A program made the translations under genes and the position numbers. The notes below the pieces were generated by a model that was given only the letters and a program-made list of their open reading frames with translations, was not told where the DNA came from and ran no database searches. Shown piece by piece: positions 5,531-12,535 of a DNA stretch of 19,806 bases; the stretch's first letter is position 1, and each line of letters begins with the position of its first letter. This DNA comes from Vulcanimicrobiota bacterium (GTDB lineage: Bacteria > Vulcanimicrobiota > Vulcanimicrobiia > Vulcanimicrobiales > Vulcanimicrobiaceae): NCBI GenBank assembly GCA_030038335.1, contig JASHPC010000242.1, positions 1 through 19,806 of the forward strand, in the 5' to 3' direction.

Positions 5531-6815
5531 ATCCAAGAGCGCCGGAAAGCGCGACGTCCTCAAACTCGCAAAGGAGCGAGGCGTCCGTTTCGTCCGCCTC
5601 GTCTTTGCCGATATTCTCGGTGTTAGCAAAACCGTTTCCATCCCGGTCAGCGAGCTCGAAAACGCGCTTGAGGGACGTGTTACGTTCGACGGAGGTTCAA
5701 TCGACGGATTCGTGCGCGGCGAGGAGCTCGACATGGTGCTTCGTCCGGATCCGGAGACGTTCGCCGTGTATCCGTGGCCTGCGCCTGACGGTTTGGAGGC
5801 GCGCCTCATCTGCGATATCGCGATGCCCGACGGATCGCCGTTCGAGGGCTGCCCGCGCACGACGCTTCGGCGCGCTATTGAAGACTCGCGCTCGCTCGCG
5901 GGTGCGACCGTCGGTCTCGAGATAGAGTTCTACCTCTTCGATCGCGCGAGCGACGGTGCGCTGCAAACGAACGACGTAGGCTCCTATTTCGACTTCTCGG
6001 CAAACGACAGAGGCGAAGAGGCGCGCAATGCTATCGTCGCTGCGCTTGCGGGCATGGACATCCGCGTCGCGTCGGCGCATCACGAGCATGGTGCCGGGCA
6101 GCACGAGATCGACGTCGCGCACGACACGCCACTGCGCGCAGCCGACCACGCGCTGACCCTTCGCAGCATCGCAAAGCACGTCGCGCCGGCGTTCGGCCTC
6201 GAAGCAACGTTCATGCCGAAACCGCTCGAAGACCGAGCGGGCAGCGGTTTGCACGTCGACTTTCGCCTCGCCCGCGGTACCGACGAAGAGACGCTGCTCT
6301 ACGCAGTAGGTGGGCTGCTCGCGCACGCTCCAGCAACGACCGCGATCTGCAATCCGACGGTAAACTCGTACAAACGGCTCGTCGCAGCATGGGACGCGCC
6401 GGTCTACCCCCTGTGGTCGCGTCGAAGCGCGAACGCTCTCGTGCGCGTTCCTCCGGCGCACGAGGCACCACGCATCGAAGTCCGCAGCCCCGATCCGGCA
6501 TGCAATCCGTATCTCGCACTTGCGGTCTTGCTCGGTGCCGCAAACGACGGCATCGAACGCGAGCGTCTGCCCGGAGACGCGTGGGAAGGGTCGACGTACG
6601 AGCTTACGGAGCGCGACGAGCGCGAGCGCGGCGTCGGCACACTGCCGAAGTCGCTTCGACAGGCAATTGCGGAGCTCGACGCAGATCCGGTCGTGCGCGC
6701 AACGCTCGGGGACCATCTCTACCACGCGTTGCGCGACGCGAAGCTCGCCGAGTACGAACGCTATCGCCGCGCCGTTCATCCCTGGGAACGTGACGCGTAT
6801 CTGAAGCTCTACTGA
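5514..6815 (+). CDS. Class I glutamine synthetase-like ligase (GSI-alpha size)
   Basis: A 433-residue ATP-dependent ligase of the glutamine synthetase family. The beta-grasp half ends in FDGGSIDGFVRGEELDM (58-74), keeping the ammonium-site Asp and Ser. The catalytic half has LEIEF (135-139), HHEHGAGQHEID (189-200), GSGLHVD (243-249), NPTVNSYKRLV (280-290) and RIEVRSPDP (320-328), so metal and glutamate ligands are largely present. Deviations: the flap YEAP reads WDAP (293-296), the second His of the MHxH strand is Asp249, and the usual Asn-Arg-Ser stretch reads RRSAN (303-307). No adenylylation loop is evident. It may be a true glutamine synthetase or a gamma-glutamyl-amine ligase (PuuA/GlnA3-like); the amine-producing decarboxylase nearby favours the latter only by context. 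Start ATG 5514 overlaps the regulator gene. Confidence 0.85.
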   Translation: MHSTPESKSAGKRDVLKLAKERGVRFVRLVFADILGVSKTVSIPVSELENALEGRVTFDGGSIDGFVRGEELDMVLRPDPETFAVYPWPAPDGLEARLICDIAMPDGSPFEGCPRTTLRRAIEDSRSLAGATVGLEIEFYLFDRASDGALQTNDVGSYFDFSANDRGEEARNAIVAALAGMDIRVASAHHEHGAGQHEIDVAHDTPLRAADHALTLRSIAKHVAPAFGLEATFMPKPLEDRAGSGLHVDFRLARGTDEETLLYAVGGLLAHAPATTAICNPTVNSYKRLVAAWDAPVYPLWSRRSANALVRVPPAHEAPRIEVRSPDPACNPYLALAVLLGAANDGIERERLPGDAWEGSTYELTERDERERGVGTLPKSLRQAIAELDADPVVRATLGDHLYHALRDAKLAEYERYRRAVHPWERDAYLKLY

Positions 6816-6849
6816 CGTAATCCACATTCACCGCGCTATGGAGGTTCTC

Positions 6850-7290
6850 GTGAGACTTCTCTCTTTCGCAATCCTCGTGCTCTTCGCTACCGCGCCGCTG
6901 TCGGCTGGCGAGCTCTCTCGCACGTACCTTAACTCGCCGCTTGCCGCACAGCATCACTTACCATTCAGCAGCGGCGTCCTGGTCGGCAATACGCTCTATA
7001 TCGCCGGCACCACCGGTGTCGACCCGGATACGCGGGGACCGGTATCGGCCACGCAGGAAGCAAGACTCGTCATGAATCGCATCGAGCACGTCGTGAGGCA
7101 GGCGCACATGACGATGGACGACGTCGTCTCGATTCAAGTCTTCTGCACGAATCTGGCGAACTACGACGCCTTCAACAACGTCTACAAAACGTACTTTCAC
7201 GGGCATTTTCCCGCGCGCGCGTTCATCGGCGCTGCGAATCTGCTCTTCGGCGCTCGCTACGAAGTCATGGGTATCGCCATTCGCCGTTAA
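6850..7290 (+). CDS. RidA-family protein with N-terminal signal peptide
   Basis: A 146-residue RidA/YjgF/UK114 protein. RidA proteins form trimers that hydrolyse reactive enamine/imine intermediates. The conserved active-site Arg (PARAF, R123) and the Glu near the C-terminus (YEVMGIA, E138) are both present, so imine deaminase activity is possible. Residues 1-20 (one Arg, then a Leu/Ala/Phe-rich core ending PLSAG) look like a secretion signal, unusual because the classical RidA role is cytosolic. GTG 6850 is chosen because GGAGG (6840-6844) precedes it by five bases; an ATG at 6838 would overlap that site. It follows the ligase by 34 bases on the same strand and its last 26 bases overlap the convergent decarboxylase. 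Confidence 0.85.
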   Translation: MRLLSFAILVLFATAPLSAGELSRTYLNSPLAAQHHLPFSSGVLVGNTLYIAGTTGVDPDTRGPVSATQEARLVMNRIEHVVRQAHMTMDDVVSIQVFCTNLANYDAFNNVYKTYFHGHFPARAFIGAANLLFGARYEVMGIAIRR

Positions 7291-8701
7291 GCGCTGCGAG
7301 TGCGGCTTTGATCGCTTGCCATGCTGTCTCGACGTCGCTGCGCTGCGTGCGCAGGTTTCCGATGGCGAGGCGGAGCGCGTACTTTCCGTCGAGCTTCGTG
7401 TGCGAGATGAAGACGTCGCCCGTCTCGTTGACTTTTTCCAAGACGCGTGCGTTGAGTGCCTCCGCCTCTTCTTCCGTCATGCCGTCGCGTTTATAGCGAA
7501 AGCAGACGACGGAGAACGGGTGCGGTGCGAGCACTTCCCAGCCGCGCTCGGCGTCGACCCACGACGCAAACTCGTTTGCAAGCGCGACGTGCTCGCGTAG
7601 GCGCTCGCGAACTCCTTCGGCCCCGAAGTGGCGCAGAACGAACCAGAGCTTGAGCGCTCGAAAGCGCCTGCCGAGCTGGAGCCCGTAATCCATATAGTTT
7701 CGCACTCCGCGCTCCGGCGTCGCTAGATACTCGGGTACGAGGCTGAAGGCGCGCCGCAGCATCGACTCGTCGCGTACGTAGAGCACGGAGCAGTCCATCG
7801 GGACGAAGAGCCATTTGTGCGGATTGACGACGAGTGAGTCCGCCATCTCGACGCCATCGAGGATGCCCCGGAACTCCGGGACCATCGCGGCGACGCCAGC
7901 GTAGGCTGCGTCGACGTGCAACCACACGCTGTGGCGTTGCGCGATCTCTGCGATCTGCGCCACTGGATCGATCGACGTCGTCGACGTCGTACCGACGGTC
8001 GCGACGATCGCGAGAGGGCGCATTCCGCGCGCTACGTCGTCGTCGATCGCTCGATGCAGCGCATCCGGGCGCATGCGAAACGCGTTGTCGCACGCAACCG
8101 CGACGACGTTCTCCACTCCAACTCCCAAGGCGATTGCGGCCTTCGCAACGTGCGAGTGCGTGTGCTCGGTCGCGTAGATGCGCAAGACCGGTACGTCTCT
8201 GCCGCTCGCACCGTGTTCGCGAATGCCGAGCCCTAGCGCTTCGCGTGCTGCAGCCAGCGCGGTGAAACCGCCGATCGACGCCGTATCGTACATGATGCCG
8301 GTCCAGCCTTCGGGCACGCCAATGAGCGTGCCGAGCCATCGCGTGACGACGCTTTCGAGCTCTGCGGCCGCCGGAGAGGTCCGCCAAAGCATGACCTTCA
8401 CGTCCAGCGTTGCCGCGAGTGCCTCCGCGAGAATCGCGACGGGAGCGGCGCTCGTTGCAAAGTACGCAAAGAATCGTGGATGGTTCCAGTGCGTGAGACC
8501 GGGAACGATCGTGCGCTCGAAGTCGGCAAAGATGCGCTCGAACGATTCGCCCTGCTCGGGTGCCTCCGCCGGAAGCGCGGCTTCGATCTCGCCCGGCACG
8601 ACGCGCGGTAGCACGGCGTAACGATCCGGGTGCGCGAAATACTCGCTTATCCAGCGCTCGACCCGAGCGAAATCTTGGATAAAGTCGTCCGTGAGACGCA
8701 C
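7265..8701 (-). CDS. PLP-dependent group II amino-acid decarboxylase (aromatic amino-acid decarboxylase-like)
   Basis: A 478-residue fold-type I PLP enzyme. Diagnostic motifs: TRWLGTLIGVPEGWTGIM (120-137), HTHSHVAKAA (180-189, ring-stacking His), HVDAAYAG (262-269, Asp for the PLP nitrogen) and NPHKWLF (293-299, Schiff-base Lys296). PEYL (323-326) keeps the Tyr expected in decarboxylases, where related aldehyde synthases have Phe, and is followed by LGRRFRALKLWFVLRHFG. The product is therefore probably an aromatic monoamine (from Tyr, Phe, Trp or DOPA), but substrate cannot be read from sequence. The GTG at 8701 is the first possible start, as an in-frame TAA lies four codons upstream; there is no good ribosome-binding site. 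It is divergent from the cytosolic RidA by 42 bases and convergent with the exported RidA. Confidence 0.88.
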   Translation of the reverse strand: MRLTDDFIQDFARVERWISEYFAHPDRYAVLPRVVPGEIEAALPAEAPEQGESFERIFADFERTIVPGLTHWNHPRFFAYFATSAAPVAILAEALAATLDVKVMLWRTSPAAAELESVVTRWLGTLIGVPEGWTGIMYDTASIGGFTALAAAREALGLGIREHGASGRDVPVLRIYATEHTHSHVAKAAIALGVGVENVVAVACDNAFRMRPDALHRAIDDDVARGMRPLAIVATVGTTSTTSIDPVAQIAEIAQRHSVWLHVDAAYAGVAAMVPEFRGILDGVEMADSLVVNPHKWLFVPMDCSVLYVRDESMLRRAFSLVPEYLATPERGVRNYMDYGLQLGRRFRALKLWFVLRHFGAEGVRERLREHVALANEFASWVDAERGWEVLAPHPFSVVCFRYKRDGMTEEEAEALNARVLEKVNETGDVFISHTKLDGKYALRLAIGNLRTQRSDVETAWQAIKAALAALNGEWRYP

Positions 8702-8743
8702 GATAGGGGAGATTTACCGACGTCCGCGGAGAAGCCTCGCACG

Positions 8744-9124
8744 ATGAACAGCCAAATGTTTACCGAGAACGCGCCTACTCCAATCGGGCCGTACAGCCAA
8801 GCGATAAAGAGCGGCGAGTGGCTTTTCTGCAGCGGGCAGGGCGCGATGGATCCGAAGACCGGCAAGCTCGAAAACGATACCGTCGCCGCTGAGACGGAAC
8901 GTACGCTGCGCAATCTCGGCGAGGTCCTTCGCGCCGGAGGCTGCGATTTCAAGGACGTCGTGAAGACGACCGTCTTTCTCGCCGACATGAACGACTTCGC
9001 GGAGATGAACGCGGTCTACGCAACGTTCTTCGGCGAAACGCGCCCCGCGCGTTCGACGGTGGCGGTCAAAGGGCTTCCGCTCGGCATACGCGTCGAAATC
9101 GAAGCGATCGCGCGGAAAACGTAA
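8744..9124 (+). CDS. ridA: Cytosolic RidA (reactive intermediate/imine deaminase)
   Basis: A 126-residue classical RidA with every family landmark: NAPTPIGPYSQAI at the N-terminus, GQGAMDP, then PARSTVAVKGLPLGIRVEIEAIA at the end, with active-site Arg103 and Glu118. It deaminates 2-aminoacrylate-like enamines/imines released by PLP enzymes, which fits its position 42 bases from the divergent PLP-dependent decarboxylase. ATG 8744 is preferred because GGAG lies 12 bases upstream; ATG 8756 (MFTENAP) is possible. There is no signal peptide, in contrast to the other RidA of the window. The stop codon TAA at 9122 is in the same frame as the following DUF1275 gene. Confidence 0.92.
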   Translation: MNSQMFTENAPTPIGPYSQAIKSGEWLFCSGQGAMDPKTGKLENDTVAAETERTLRNLGEVLRAGGCDFKDVVKTTVFLADMNDFAEMNAVYATFFGETRPARSTVAVKGLPLGIRVEIEAIARKT

Positions 9125-9193
9125 ACGCGCCGCAGTAGTCTCGTCCTGATCCTGCTCGCGGTCGCCGCGGGCTGGCTCGATGCTGCCGCATAC

Positions 9194-9772
9194 ATGCGAG
9201 CGCACGTCTTCGTCGCGAACATGACGGGAAACACCGTCCTCTTCGCGCTCGGCGTCGCGCGTCAGCCGCCCGGAGACGTCGTGGCGACGATCGTTGCGAT
9301 CGCATCGTTTTTCCTCGGCGCGTTCTTCGGCGCCGCGCTCTCGGAGCGCGCCGCGAGCAGAGCGCTCGTCGCGGAGATTGCCATCCTCGCAGTGGTCGCG
9401 GTGCTGTGGTACGCCTTCCCGTTCACGGGAGCGCTGCGGCTCGCGCTCATCGCGCTCGGCTCATGTGCGATGGGTCTGCAGCAGGCAGCCACGGAGCGTC
9501 TCCATCCGCAGTCTACGGTGTCGACGACGTATCAGAGCGGAACCGTCGAACGCATCGGCACCGGTCTCTTCAAGGCGCTGCGCGGCGATTGGCGAGCGTT
9601 CCGCTTGCACGCCGCTATTTGGCTCGTCTATGCCGCGTCCGCCGTATGCGTCGTCGAGCTCGTCCGCACGGACGCGCGCATCGCCGGCACTGTGCCGTTC
9701 GCGGCTGTTCTCGTCGTCGGAATCGTGCTGTGCGCCGCACCCAACGTCAGGGCACGAAGGGGTAGAACGTGA
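9194..9772 (+). CDS. DUF1275 (YoaK-like) membrane protein, true start unclear
   Basis: An integral membrane protein of the DUF1275/YoaK family, recognised by ANMTGNTVL and a set of about six hydrophobic helices with a conserved QSTVSTTYQSGTVERIG stretch. Function of the family is poorly known. The first ATG (9194) lies after the conserved AGWLDAAAY part of helix 1: the frame is open from 9125 and encodes LVLILLAVAAGWLDAAAY, which belongs to the protein by homology. No ATG, GTG or TTG exists between the RidA TAA (9122-9124) and 9194; only CTG at 9146 and 9152 could initiate. Coordinates given here use the first standard start; the real protein probably begins at 9146 or 9152, or is made by readthrough from ridA. 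Convergent with nuoN, overlapping by 26 bases. Confidence 0.75.
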   Translation: MRAHVFVANMTGNTVLFALGVARQPPGDVVATIVAIASFFLGAFFGAALSERAASRALVAEIAILAVVAVLWYAFPFTGALRLALIALGSCAMGLQQAATERLHPQSTVSTTYQSGTVERIGTGLFKALRGDWRAFRLHAAIWLVYAASAVCVVELVRTDARIAGTVPFAAVLVVGIVLCAAPNVRARRGRT

Positions 9773-11162
9773 GCACGATCACGACGATCGCGCAGACGGC
9801 TGCGCTGACCGCGGCAAGCGGCGCGAACGGTTTCGGATCGTAGGCGCGATGCGGCTCGCGCGCGTACATCAAGCGCAGCACGCGGCCGTACGCGTAGAGA
9901 GAGATCGCCGTTCCGACGACGAGCAGCGCACCTAGCCAGACGTAGCCGGTCTGCACGGTACTGCGTAGCAAGAATATCTTCCCGAGAAATCCGGCCGTCG
10001 GCGGAAGCCCCGCCATCGCGAGCAGAAAGACCGTCATCGCGAACGCGAGCCATGGGCGCCGGTAGCCAAGCCCCGCGTAGTTCGCGAGAACCGCGCCCTC
10101 TTCACGATCGCTCGAGAGCATCGCCGCCACGGCGAACGCGCCGAGATTCATGAACGAGTACGCGGCAAAGTAGTATACCGCTGCGTCGAAACCGGCGGTC
10201 GTTGCGCCTGCGAGCGCGGCGACGACGTATCCAATCTGCGCGATTCCGGAGTACGCGAGGAGCCGCTTGAGATCGGTCTGCGCGAGCATTCCGACGTTTC
10301 CAGCGATCATGGAAATGCCCGCGACGATCCACACAGGAAGCAGCAACGCGCTCGCGTGCTGCGGAGGAAGCGACGTGAGCACGATGCGCGCAAGCACGGC
10401 GAGCACGCCGCCCTTCGTCGCGACGCTCATGAACGCCGTCACGGGAAGCGGCGCTCCCTGGAAAACGTCCGGCGCCCACGTGTGGAACGGTACGAGACTC
10501 AACTTGAAGGTAAGGCCGATGAAAAAGAGACCGAGCCCGATCCAGTAGAGCGGCTGTGCGGCAAGCGTCGGGTTCGCAAGCGACGCGAGCGCCACGCTCC
10601 CGGTCGCGCCGAAAAGCAGCGCCATTCCGTAGAGCAACAGTCCGGATGCCGTCGAGCTCAAAATGAGGTACTTCAGCGCCGCCTCGCGCGCGCCGGCTCG
10701 GTCCGCCATTCCGCACAGCGTATAGAGCGCGAGCGAGAGCAGCTCGAGCCCAAGGAAAACCGTCATCAAGTTGCCGGCGCCTGCCATGAGCATCGCGCCG
10801 CTCGCGCTCCAGAGCATGAGTGCAACCGCAGCCGCAACGTGTCGCGCTTCGCCGAGCGCTCCGTACAGCACGATGGATCCGAGCGCTGCGAGCAGGACGA
10901 TCGCTTCGAAGAGCACCGAGATGTCGTCGACGACGAAGCCGGAGCCAAACGCGGTGTACTGCGAGCCGTATTGATGAAGGCAGAGAACGCCGGCGCCTAC
11001 GATGCCGGCGATGCCGATAGCGATCGCAGCATAGCGCGGCACGTACGCGCGCGCGATGAGGTCGGCGACGAGCACCGCGAGACCTGCCAAGCCGAGAACG
11101 AACATCGGCGTGACGGCGGCCCAATCGGCTGCAGTGACGTTCACGCTCACGGGTGCAGCCAT
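9747..11162 (-). CDS. nuoN: NADH-quinone oxidoreductase subunit N
   Basis: A 471-residue antiporter-like subunit of complex I, last gene of the operon. TM5 carries the proton-path glutamate (FLGLELLSLALY, E140) and TM7 the lysine (TFKLSLVPFHTWAPDVFQGAP, K220), followed by the TM8 lysine in MSVATKGG and the LLAYSGIAQIGYV motif. It is the only one of the three antiporter-like subunits here with the usual Glu in TM5. ATG 11162 overlaps the nuoM stop by 16 bases, so translation is coupled. Length is typical. No hairpin with T-run follows the stop; the operon end overlaps the convergent DUF1275 gene. Confidence 0.95.
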   Translation of the reverse strand: MAAPVSVNVTAADWAAVTPMFVLGLAGLAVLVADLIARAYVPRYAAIAIGIAGIVGAGVLCLHQYGSQYTAFGSGFVVDDISVLFEAIVLLAALGSIVLYGALGEARHVAAAVALMLWSASGAMLMAGAGNLMTVFLGLELLSLALYTLCGMADRAGAREAALKYLILSSTASGLLLYGMALLFGATGSVALASLANPTLAAQPLYWIGLGLFFIGLTFKLSLVPFHTWAPDVFQGAPLPVTAFMSVATKGGVLAVLARIVLTSLPPQHASALLLPVWIVAGISMIAGNVGMLAQTDLKRLLAYSGIAQIGYVVAALAGATTAGFDAAVYYFAAYSFMNLGAFAVAAMLSSDREEGAVLANYAGLGYRRPWLAFAMTVFLLAMAGLPPTAGFLGKIFLLRSTVQTGYVWLGALLVVGTAISLYAYGRVLRLMYAREPHRAYDPKPFAPLAAVSAAVCAIVVIVLTFYPFVP

Positions 11163-12535
11163 CCCGAAGCGAGCAGCGCGTGAGGGTAAACCCCGAAGTA
11201 AAAGAGCGCGAAGAGCAGCGGCGCGAGTGCGAGGCCTTCAATCCACGTCAAGTCCGGTCGCACGGGGAGGTCCGCAACTTCGGGGCCTTGCGTGGCGCCT
11301 TGCAAGAGACGGAGAAAGTATGCCGACGCCGTGACGATCGCAACGAGTGCGAGAATCGCCGCCCAAACGTAGCCCGACTCGTAGACGCCTATCAGAATGA
11401 CGAGCTCCCCGGCGAATCCCGCCAAACCTGGAAGTCCGAGCGCCGCCAACGCTGCAACGCAGAACGCGCCGGTCAATCGCGGATTCTTCCATCCCAAACC
11501 ACCGAGTTTTCCAAGGGAGCGCGTCTCCTCGCGCTCTTCGACGTATCCCAGCACGATGAAGAGCAGCGCGCTGAAGAGGCCGTGCGCCACGATGTAGACG
11601 ACCGCACCCTCTATCGCCAGATGATTGAGCGACGCGATGGCAAGAAGAACGAGACCGAGATGCGATAGCGACGAGTACGCGACGACGAGCTTGATATCGC
11701 TCTGCACGAGCGCTATGAAGGCGCCGTACAGAAGCGAGACGACGCCGAGGACCGCGAAAACCGGTGCCTCGCGCGCAAAGTACTGTGGAAAGAGGGCCAA
11801 TGATATCGCGATGAATCCGTAGAGTCCCGCTTTCGACTGCACGCCGCTGACGACCGCAACCATTGGTGAAGGCGTTCCTTCATACGTCGCCGGCATCCAC
11901 GTGTGAAACGGCCATACCGGCGTCTTCACGAGAAACGCAAAGGCAAGGCCAGCGAGGATCCATGGAGCCCATCCGCTCGTCAGGCCGTGATATGCGGGAT
12001 TGCCGATGACGTCCGTCGTGCCCACGAGCGCGCCGAACGCAGCGACCGCGAGCAACAGCACGAGACCGCCGGCGAAGTTATACAGGAAGTATCGCCATGC
12101 AATGGACGGGTGCGGTCCCCATGAGAGCAAGACGAAGAAAACCGGCAGCAGCATCGCGTCCCAGAAGAGCGCGAAGACGAGGAGATCGCGCGTCAAGAAC
12201 AGGCCGGCCATCGTTCCCTCGAGGAAGAGCAACGACGCAATCATGCTTCGCGTGCGTGCGACTTTCGTGGAGACGACCGCGCCGAACGTGCAGAGCGTCA
12301 GAAGCACGACGAGCCAATGCGAGAGGAACGTCGCGCCAAAGTGGAAGTTCGCGACGAACGGATGCGCGAACCAGTGCCACGTCCATTCTTCGGTTCGCCC
12401 ACCAATTGCCAAGCCAACGGTCGCGGCTGCGACCACGGCCCCGGCGATCTTCGAAACCGCGACGTCTTCGCGCGGCAACAGGTAAAGCAGCACGCCGACG
12501 ACGAGCGGCAGAAGGATGATGAGCAGCGGTATCAT
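11147..12535 (-). CDS. nuoM: NADH-quinone oxidoreductase subunit M, atypical
   Basis: A 462-residue antiporter-like subunit. NuoM identity comes from position between nuoL and nuoN and from LVQSDIKLVVAYSSLSHLG and AHGLFSALLF. Two departures stand out. The TM5 proton-path Glu (Glu144 in E. coli NuoM) is Asp126 (LFWDAMLLPVF). The TM7-TM8 connection, PDAHxEAPTAG in most NuoM, reads PATYEGTPSP (215-224), closer to the NuoN pattern PDVYEGAPxP. The TM7 Lys204 (FLVKTPVWPFHTW) and TM8 Lys235 (QSKAGLYG) are kept. ATG 12535 forms an ATGA overlap with the nuoL stop, which decides the start against an in-frame ATG 42 bases upstream. Expected to translocate protons, perhaps with altered coupling. Confidence 0.93.
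   Translation of the reverse strand: MIPLLIILLPLVVGVLLYLLPREDVAVSKIAGAVVAAATVGLAIGGRTEEWTWHWFAHPFVANFHFGATFLSHWLVVLLTLCTFGAVVSTKVARTRSMIASLLFLEGTMAGLFLTRDLLVFALFWDAMLLPVFFVLLSWGPHPSIAWRYFLYNFAGGLVLLLAVAAFGALVGTTDVIGNPAYHGLTSGWAPWILAGLAFAFLVKTPVWPFHTWMPATYEGTPSPMVAVVSGVQSKAGLYGFIAISLALFPQYFAREAPVFAVLGVVSLLYGAFIALVQSDIKLVVAYSSLSHLGLVLLAIASLNHLAIEGAVVYIVAHGLFSALLFIVLGYVEEREETRSLGKLGGLGWKNPRLTGAFCVAALAALGLPGLAGFAGELVILIGVYESGYVWAAILALVAIVTASAYFLRLLQGATQGPEVADLPVRPDLTWIEGLALAPLLFALFYFGVYPHALLASGWLHP

Noticed and set aside
7338..7354. Hairpin CTGCGC/GCGCAG after the exported RidA as a terminator
   Set aside because: Six-base stem followed by only three T residues and 47 bases downstream of the stop, inside coding sequence; too weak to call.
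7971..7990. Palindromic repeat of CGACGTCGT units
   Set aside because: It lies in the decarboxylase coding region for a Thr/Ser-rich strand and is explained by codon bias in high-GC DNA.
9685..9697. Short inverted repeat near the end of the nuo operon
   Set aside because: Five-base stem inside DUF1275 coding sequence with no T-tract; expected by chance in this base composition.
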